Below, in pieces: positions 5,982 through 9,257 of a stretch of 9,257 nucleotides of DNA. Numbering within the stretch: position 1 is the stretch's first letter; each line of letters opens with the position of its first letter. The translations under genes were made by a program, and so were the position numbers. The notes under the pieces are model-generated. The model ran no database searches. It had not been told where the DNA came from and worked only from the letters and a program-made list of their open reading frames with translations. This DNA comes from Actinomycetes bacterium (GTDB lineage: Bacteria; Actinomycetota; Thermoleophilia; Gaiellales; Gaiellaceae). The stretch is taken from assembly GCA_030624785.1 (NCBI GenBank), contig JAUXJK010000053.1, positions 1-9,257 of the forward strand, read 5' to 3'.

Positions 5982-7007
5982 ATGAGAGATGTGCTCGATA
6001 CCCTCGAGCGCTGGGTCAGCGAAGGCCGACGCGTCGCGACCGCGACCGTGGTGGGCACCGAGAAGTCTGCGCCGCGCGATCCTGGAGCAGTCCTTGCGGT
6101 GTCGGATCAAGGCGAGGTGGCCGGCAGCGTGACCGGAGGTTGTGTCGAGCCGGCTGTCTACGAGGAGGCCCAGGAGGTGCTCGCTGGTGGCGAGCCGAGG
6201 CTGCTGACCTACGGCATTGCCGATGAAGAGGCGTTCGAGGTCGGCCTTCCGTGCGGAGGCACTGTCTACGTGTTCGTCGACATGCTCGACCCCGAGATCC
6301 TTGCCGGCATCCGTAGTGCCGTCGCTGCCGAGCTGCCCGTTGCACTCACCGTGCCGGTGAGTGGTTCACGCATCGGTGGCGAGTCGTTGGTGACACCGGA
6401 CGCGACCGACGAGAGCGAGGGAGCCGCCGAGGTGAAACGCCTCCTCAGCCGCGGCGAGAACGCGATAGTCCCGACATCTGACGGTGACGTTTTCGTCTCG
6501 TCGTTTACTCCGCGCCCTCGGATGTACGTATTCGGTGCGATCGACTTCGCTTCAACAGTTGCAAGCGTTGGAAAGTTTCTCGGCTACCACGTCACAGTTT
6601 GCGATGCTCGAGCCAAGTTTGTAACGGAGGAGCGCTTCCCCGAAGCTGACGAGCTCGTTGTCGAATGGCCCGACGAGTTTCTCGCGAAGGCGCCGATCGA
6701 CGAGAGAACGGCCATCTGTGTGCTGACTCACGACGAGAAGTTTGATGTTCCCATCCTCAAGACCGCGCTTGGAAGCCCGGCCGGCTACATCGGCGCAATG
6801 GGCTCGCGGCGCACGACCGAGAAACGCACCGCACGATTACTCGATGAGGGTGTCAACGAGGACAACATCTCCCGCATCCACGCGCCGATTGGCCTCAAGA
6901 TTGGCGCGCGCACGCCCGAAGAGGTCGCCGTCACGATTGCGGCGCAGATAATCGAAGTCTTCCGAGCTGGCACAGCGCGTGCGTCGGTTCCGACCAAGGA
7001 CGAATAG
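5982..7007 (+). CDS. XdhC/CoxI family molybdenum-hydroxylase maturation protein
   Basis: A 341-residue two-domain protein. The N-terminal XdhC/CoxI domain has TVVGTEKSAPRDPGA (22-36), GSVTGGCVE (48-56) and VGLPCGGTVYVFVD (87-100) with the conserved C91. The C-terminal Rossmann-like XdhC domain has VFGAIDFASTVASVGKFLGY, then VCDAR, CVLTHDEKFDVPIL, YIGAMGSRRT and RIHAPIGLKIGARTPEEVA. Family members bind molybdenum cofactor, promote its sulfuration and insert it into xanthine dehydrogenase or CO dehydrogenase. ATG 5982 has GGAG 6 bases upstream. The gene diverges from CoxD and is followed after 2 bp by CoxG, so both halves of the maturation set face away from one control region. The target enzyme is not in the window. 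The gene symbol is left open because xdhC and coxI/coxF homologues cannot be separated here. Confidence 0.9.
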   Translation: MRDVLDTLERWVSEGRRVATATVVGTEKSAPRDPGAVLAVSDQGEVAGSVTGGCVEPAVYEEAQEVLAGGEPRLLTYGIADEEAFEVGLPCGGTVYVFVDMLDPEILAGIRSAVAAELPVALTVPVSGSRIGGESLVTPDATDESEGAAEVKRLLSRGENAIVPTSDGDVFVSSFTPRPRMYVFGAIDFASTVASVGKFLGYHVTVCDARAKFVTEERFPEADELVVEWPDEFLAKAPIDERTAICVLTHDEKFDVPILKTALGSPAGYIGAMGSRRTTEKRTARLLDEGVNEDNISRIHAPIGLKIGARTPEEVAVTIAAQIIEVFRAGTARASVPTKDE

Positions 7008-7009
7008 CG

Positions 7010-7585
7010 ATGCTAATCGAGAACAGCTTTGACGTGACTGCTCCGCGCCAGCGGGCGTGGGATCTTTTGATGGATGTCCCGCGAGTTATCCCGTGTATGC
7101 CAGGAGCCGAGCTGAGCGAAACGGTCGACGACACGCATTGGAAGGCCAAGCTCGGAGTGAAGCTCGGGCCGATCTCACTGACATTCGCGACCGACGTCGA
7201 GCAGACGGAAGCGGACGAGCCTGGCGGAACCGTGCTCCTCACCGCGAAGGCACGCGAAGTACGCGGGCGCGGAGGCGCTCAGGCGACCATCCGCTCCACG
7301 CTCACCGAACTCGACGGCAAGACACGCATCGACATCGCCACCGATCTTTCCCTTTCGGGCGCGGTTGCCCAGTACGGGCGGGGCATCGTCCATGACGTCT
7401 CTGCGCAACTGGTATCGCAGTTCGCCGAATGCCTCGAGGCCCAGCTCGCCGGAAGCCGTGAAGAGGCCGAGGCGGCGGTTGAAAGCGCCTCCAAGCCCGT
7501 GTCGGGCATGGGCGTCGGCTTTCGCGCATTCCGTTCGACCGTCAGTCGGGCGCTTGGTCGACTGTTCGGCCGCTCCGCGTCCTAG
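7010..7585 (+). CDS. coxG: CoxG-like SRPBCC protein (CO dehydrogenase subunit G family)
   Basis: A 191-residue protein with an N-terminal SRPBCC hydrophobic-pocket domain. It opens MLIENSFDVTAPRQRAWDLLMD, followed by VIPCMPGAEL (27-36), the hallmark of CoxG proteins. Strands and the long last helix follow (GAVAQYGRGIVHDVSAQLVSQFAECLEAQL, about 120-148), then an Ala/Glu-rich linker and a C-terminal amphipathic basic stretch, FRSTVSRALGRLFGRS. CoxG associates Mo-containing CO dehydrogenase with the membrane and has been linked to quinone delivery to the enzyme. The basic amphipathic tail would suit membrane contact; that is my inference. Start ATG 7010 lies 2 bp after the XdhC stop, so translation is likely coupled. 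It converges with the carbonic anhydrase gene 25 bp downstream. Confidence 0.87.
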   Translation: MLIENSFDVTAPRQRAWDLLMDVPRVIPCMPGAELSETVDDTHWKAKLGVKLGPISLTFATDVEQTEADEPGGTVLLTAKAREVRGRGGAQATIRSTLTELDGKTRIDIATDLSLSGAVAQYGRGIVHDVSAQLVSQFAECLEAQLAGSREEAEAAVESASKPVSGMGVGFRAFRSTVSRALGRLFGRSAS

Positions 7586-7610
7586 GTCGTTCCGCCTCTC
7601 GTTCCCAGGG

Positions 7611-8117
7611 TTACACGACCTCTCTCAGGCGTCCACTTTCCACCTCGTAGACGTAGCCGCGCGCCGTGTACGTGTCGGGCAGGAGCGGTGTCTGGGCGAT
7701 CTTCGCCACGCTCTCCCGCACGGCCGCCTCTACATCTGTGAACGGCAAGAAATCCGTGTCGCTCGCGTCGGCGCCAAGGTCATCGTGGAGCTTTGCGTGG
7801 ATGGCGTCATTCGTGAACGTCAGCATGCCGCAGTCGGTGTGGCCAACCACAATCGCCTCCTGCGTGCCAAGCAAGGTGTGAGAGATGACCAGCGAGCGCA
7901 ACGCGTCGTCGCTCGCAAGACCGCCAGCGTTGCGGATCACGTGAGCGTCACCCTCTTCGAGACCGAACACTTTCGACGGCACGATCCGTGCGTCCATGCA
8001 GGTAACAACAGCAAATCGCCGCGCCGGAGGCATCGGTAGAGCGCCCTTGTTGAACCCGGCTGCGTAGTCGCCATTTGCTTGCAACACTTCACCAACAACG
8101 TCCGAAGTCACGGTCAT
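7611..8117 (-). CDS. Beta-class carbonic anhydrase
   Basis: A 168-residue zinc enzyme that interconverts CO2 and bicarbonate. The zinc ligands and the catalytic dyad are visible: C40, D42 and R44 in CMDAR, and H93 and C96 in HTDCG. IRNAGG (61-66) precedes the second ligand pair. The short length and the motif context resemble the Mycobacterium tuberculosis Rv1284-type enzymes rather than longer plant-type proteins. It is soluble with no export signal. ATG 8117 has AAAGGA 8 bases upstream (complement of 8126-8131). A candidate promoter (complement of TACCAA/TTTATG) and an inverted repeat precede it. It may supply or remove bicarbonate for carboxylation reactions; a link to the adjacent Cox module through CO2 released by CO oxidation is possible but speculative. 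Confidence 0.92.
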   Translation of the reverse strand: MTVTSDVVGEVLQANGDYAAGFNKGALPMPPARRFAVVTCMDARIVPSKVFGLEEGDAHVIRNAGGLASDDALRSLVISHTLLGTQEAIVVGHTDCGMLTFTNDAIHAKLHDDLGADASDTDFLPFTDVEAAVRESVAKIAQTPLLPDTYTARGYVYEVESGRLREVV

Positions 8118-8137
8118 GTGTCAAGTCCTTTCGATTC

Positions 8138-8152
8138 AGCCTTGCAAAGGCT
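8138..8152. promoter_or_regulatory. Inverted repeat at the predicted carbonic anhydrase transcription start
   Basis: AGCCTT-GCA-AAGGCT is a perfect 6-bp inverted repeat with a 3-base centre. It lies between the candidate -10 element and the ribosome binding site of the carbonic anhydrase gene, the usual place for a repressor operator or a leader hairpin. On the plus strand it is followed by a short TTTT, but as a terminator it would be weak. Confidence 0.4.
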
Positions 8153-8180
8153 TTTATGATTGAAGTCTTGATCCTACCAA
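8153..8180 (-). promoter_or_regulatory. Candidate promoter of the carbonic anhydrase gene
   Basis: On the minus strand TTGGTA (complement of 8175-8180) and CATAAA (complement of 8153-8158) are separated by 16 bases and resemble -35 and -10 boxes with four of six matches each. The start would fall near 8146, about 30 bases before ATG 8117. The region is clearly richer in A/T than its surroundings. On the plus strand TATGAT at 8155-8160 could equally serve the DUF72 gene. Confidence 0.35.
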
Positions 8181-8185
8181 CAGAG

Positions 8186-8199
8186 AAGCGTTGACGCTT
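8186..8199. promoter_or_regulatory. Second inverted repeat in the carbonic anhydrase/DUF72 intergenic region
   Basis: AAGCGT-TG-ACGCTT is a 6-bp inverted repeat around two bases. It contains TTGACG (8191-8196), a -35-like hexamer on the plus strand, and lies just upstream of the minus-strand -35 candidate. It may be an operator acting on one or both divergent genes. Confidence 0.35.
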
Positions 8200-8252
8200 T
8201 CCTTAGTAAAGCCGATGCGATCGCGGGCCCGGACGCAGCGGAGAGCGACGCT

Positions 8253-8954
8253 GTGACCCCACGCGGGCAAGCGTTTGTCGGCGTGTCTGGCTTCGGATAT
8301 CCGAGCTGGCGGGGTGAGTTCTATCCAGAAACCGCGCGTCCACCAGATTTCTTGGGGCTGTACTCGGCGCGGCTTCCATCCGTAGAGCTAAACGCGACTG
8401 GTCGGCGCTTCCCGAGCGTCGAGCAGCTACACCGCTGGGCCGACGTGACACCTGCAACGTTCAAGTTCGCGGTGAAGCTGACCGCCGCAGTTACGACCAG
8501 ACCGGCGAATGCCGAGAGATTCTGCAGTCCGGTGCGCTCGCTGAAGGAACGCCTTGGCCCGATTCTGGTGCCGCTCCCGGCGCTTGGCCGCCACGACGCG
8601 GAGCTGGCCCGGAGCCTGTTCGCTGCGCTTGCGCCTGACCTCCGATATGCGCTGGAACTGAAGGACGACGCGTGGAACCCAGACGATGTTCGCGAGCTCG
8701 CGTCTCATTTGAACGCCGTGATCGTCAACAACCCGATGGACGACCCAGGTTTCTCCTATTTCCGGTTTCGCGACCCACCGTACTCCGGCGACGCACTCGT
8801 TTCGATCGCCGCAACGCTCAACGAGACGTTGGCGACCGGCCGAGATGCATACGCCTATTTTCGCCACGAGGACGAGCCGACCGGACCTCGCTACGCACGC
8901 GCCGTTCTCGAACTGCTAACGGCCCTAGGTGGTCCATCGGGACACGAGATCTAG
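8253..8954 (+). CDS. DUF72 (YecE-like) family protein
   Basis: A 233-residue protein of the DUF72 family, predicted TIM-barrel proteins of unknown function. The opening FVGVSGFGYPSWRGEFYP (8-25) matches the family's G-x-SG-(W/F)-x-Y-x-W-x-G-x-FYP signature. It is followed by VELNATGRRFPS (about 44-55) where typical members have VEINSTFYRLP, then TPATFKFAVK, LGPILVPLP, YALELKDDAW, YFRFRDPPY and DAYAYFRHEDEPTGPRYA near the C-terminus. The missing Phe-Tyr pair in the second motif is a deviation. The length is near normal. Start GTG 8253 has GGAG 9 bases upstream (8240-8243). A 13-codon Arg-rich ORF (8215-8256) ends on the start codon as GTGA. It diverges from the carbonic anhydrase gene. Function is not assigned. 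Confidence 0.85.
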   Translation: MTPRGQAFVGVSGFGYPSWRGEFYPETARPPDFLGLYSARLPSVELNATGRRFPSVEQLHRWADVTPATFKFAVKLTAAVTTRPANAERFCSPVRSLKERLGPILVPLPALGRHDAELARSLFAALAPDLRYALELKDDAWNPDDVRELASHLNAVIVNNPMDDPGFSYFRFRDPPYSGDALVSIAATLNETLATGRDAYAYFRHEDEPTGPRYARAVLELLTALGGPSGHEI

Positions 8955-8980
8955 CTTGGCACCATTGGCGGATAGCTCCA

Positions 8981-9030
8981 TTCCACAGTCTCCACAGGCT
9001 TCTGTGGAGAAATCATGCGCAAATGTGGAA
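8981..9030. repeat. Nested inverted repeats built from CCACA/TGTGG
   Basis: The inner repeat is TCTCCACAG (8989-8997), loop GCTT, and CTGTGGAGA (9002-9010): nine perfect pairs. The outer repeat is TTCCACA (8981-8987) with TGTGGAA (9024-9030). The left side also contains TCCACAG twice (8982-8988 and 8991-8997). As RNA, the inner hairpin is stable and its right arm contains a GGAG placed 5 bases before an in-frame ATG at 9015. No T-run follows, so it is not a canonical terminator. It could be an operator with four half-sites or a leader structure. Confidence 0.65.
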
Positions 9031-9031
9031 A

Positions 9032-9054
9032 AGCGACGCGAGAATCTCGACGCT
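9032..9054 (+). repeat. Imperfect hairpin before the GMC oxidoreductase start
   Basis: AGCGACGCGAG and CTCGACGCT can pair with two internal mismatches (about eight pairs) around a short A/T centre. It follows directly after the CCACA/TGTGG repeats and ends just before GGAGG at 9055-9059. It is a weak structure and may be coincidental. Confidence 0.3.
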
Positions 9055-9063
9055 GGAGGCATC

Positions 9064-9069
9064 TAGACT
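9064..9069 (+). promoter_or_regulatory. Candidate -10 element (TAGACT) for a leaderless GMC oxidoreductase transcript
   Basis: TAGACT fits the actinobacterial TANNNT -10 pattern and ends 8 bases before GTG 9078. Transcription would thus begin at or next to the start codon, as in leaderless actinobacterial genes. No -35 hexamer is evident. The nearest ribosome binding site, GGAGG at 9055-9059, is 18 bases away, too far to serve GTG 9078. Confidence 0.3.
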
Positions 9070-9077
9070 GCTCTGCC

Positions 9078-9257
9078 GTGGCAGGCGAGCGATACGACGT
9101 GATCGTTGTCGGCGCGGGATCCGCTGGAGCCGTCGTCGCCTCGCGATTGAGCGATGACCCCTCGGTCGACGCCCTGCTGCTTGAGGGCGGTCCCGACTTT
9201 CCGGACGAGGCCGAATTGGGTCTAGTGCTCGCGCAAGAGCATGCCCGCCCCGTCGAG
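9078..9257 (+). CDS. GMC-family FAD oxidoreductase, N-terminal part (runs off the window)
   Basis: Sixty codons of an FAD-dependent oxidoreductase that continues beyond the window. After GTG 9078 the protein reads AGERYDVIVVGAGSAGAVVASRLS, carrying the dinucleotide-binding GAGSAG loop at about residues 12-17. LLLEGGPDF follows, with the acidic residue that binds the ADP ribose of FAD. This arrangement is characteristic of the glucose-methanol-choline family, which oxidises alcohols, sugars or sterols. Substrate and subfamily cannot be read from the N-terminus; mycofactocin-associated and choline-dehydrogenase-like members are possible. An in-frame ATG at 9015 would add a 21-residue Arg-rich extension not expected in the family, so GTG 9078 is preferred. 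It is a different gene from the GMC fragment at the start of the window. Confidence 0.85.
   Translation, partial: MAGERYDVIVVGAGSAGAVVASRLSDDPSVDALLLEGGPDFPDEAELGLVLAQEHARPVE

Noticed and set aside
5888..6058. N-terminal extension of the CoxD-like ATPase by 57 residues
   Set aside because: It would overlap the start of the XdhC gene on the other strand, and MoxR proteins of this group are about 280-300 residues.
8989..9010. Intrinsic terminator of the DUF72 gene
   Set aside because: The hairpin is good but is followed by AAATCATG, not a T-run; a factor-assisted terminator cannot be excluded.
8981..9030. DnaA-box cluster or replication origin suggested by repeated CCACA/TGTGG
   Set aside because: None matches TTATCCACA or the actinobacterial TTGTCCACA, there is no AT-rich unwinding stretch, and no dnaA, dnaN or similar gene is nearby.
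1..9257. CRISPR arrays, tRNAs, rRNAs, insertion sequences, attachment sites
   Set aside because: No regularly spaced repeats, no cloverleaf-like sequence, no transposase or integrase motifs and no terminal inverted repeats with target duplications were seen on reading both strands.

Overview
The window reads as a compact chromosomal stretch from a high-GC bacterium, most likely an actinobacterium (possibly a soil or freshwater lineage such as Thermoleophilia). This is inferred from the strong G/C bias at third codon positions, frequent GTG starts, a ThyX-type thymidylate synthase, a Mycobacterium-like small beta-carbonic anhydrase and the CoxD/CoxE/CoxI/CoxG gene set. The lineage assignment is an inference; no rRNA or other taxonomic marker is present. 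I see no tRNA, rRNA, CRISPR array, transposase or phage gene, and no stretch longer than about 140 bases without a gene.

Layout. (1) 1-520, plus strand: the last 27 codons of a probable GMC-family oxidoreductase, overlapping by 8 bp a small protein resembling gluconate 2-dehydrogenase subunit 3. Together they look like a membrane-linked or periplasmic sugar/alcohol dehydrogenase pair. (2) 587-2264, plus: a classical short-chain dehydrogenase/reductase and an inositol-monophosphatase-family phosphatase with all metal ligands. (3) 2248-3057, minus: an alpha/beta-hydrolase-fold protein whose nucleophile-elbow position is alanine, converging on the phosphatase with a 17-bp overlap. (4) 3108-3803, plus: flavin-dependent thymidylate synthase ThyX, diverging from the hydrolase across a tiny intergenic region that holds a dyad and a -10-like hexamer. 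(5) 3837-7585: a divergent molybdenum-hydroxylase maturation module. CoxD (MoxR AAA+ ATPase) and CoxE (VWA protein) are on the minus strand, coupled by an ATGA overlap. CoxI/XdhC and CoxG (SRPBCC) are on the plus strand, 2 bp apart. No coxM, coxS or coxL structural gene lies in the window. (6) 7611-8117, minus: beta-carbonic anhydrase. (7) 8253-8954, plus: a DUF72/YecE-like protein. (8) 9078-end, plus: the N-terminus of a second GMC-family FAD oxidoreductase.

How the genes work together. The clearest functional unit is the Cox accessory module. In carbon monoxide dehydrogenase and related Mo hydroxylases, CoxD and CoxE are an AAA+/VWA pair that matures the active site, XdhC/CoxI proteins handle sulfuration and insertion of the molybdenum cofactor, and CoxG links the enzyme to the membrane/quinone pool. 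Here the module stands without its client enzyme, so the client is either outside the window or elsewhere in the genome. The dehydrogenase-rich surroundings (GMC, subunit-3-like, SDR, GMC, phosphatase) suggest oxidative metabolism of small organic or polyol substrates, but no substrate can be named.

The non-coding sequence contains several clear symmetry elements: a perfect 22-bp palindrome inside the end of the first small gene, a perfect 16-bp palindrome before the phosphatase, operator-like dyads in the two short divergent regions at about 3066 and 8138-8199, and a nested set of inverted CCACA/TGTGG repeats before the last gene. The last of these could cover a ribosome binding site.
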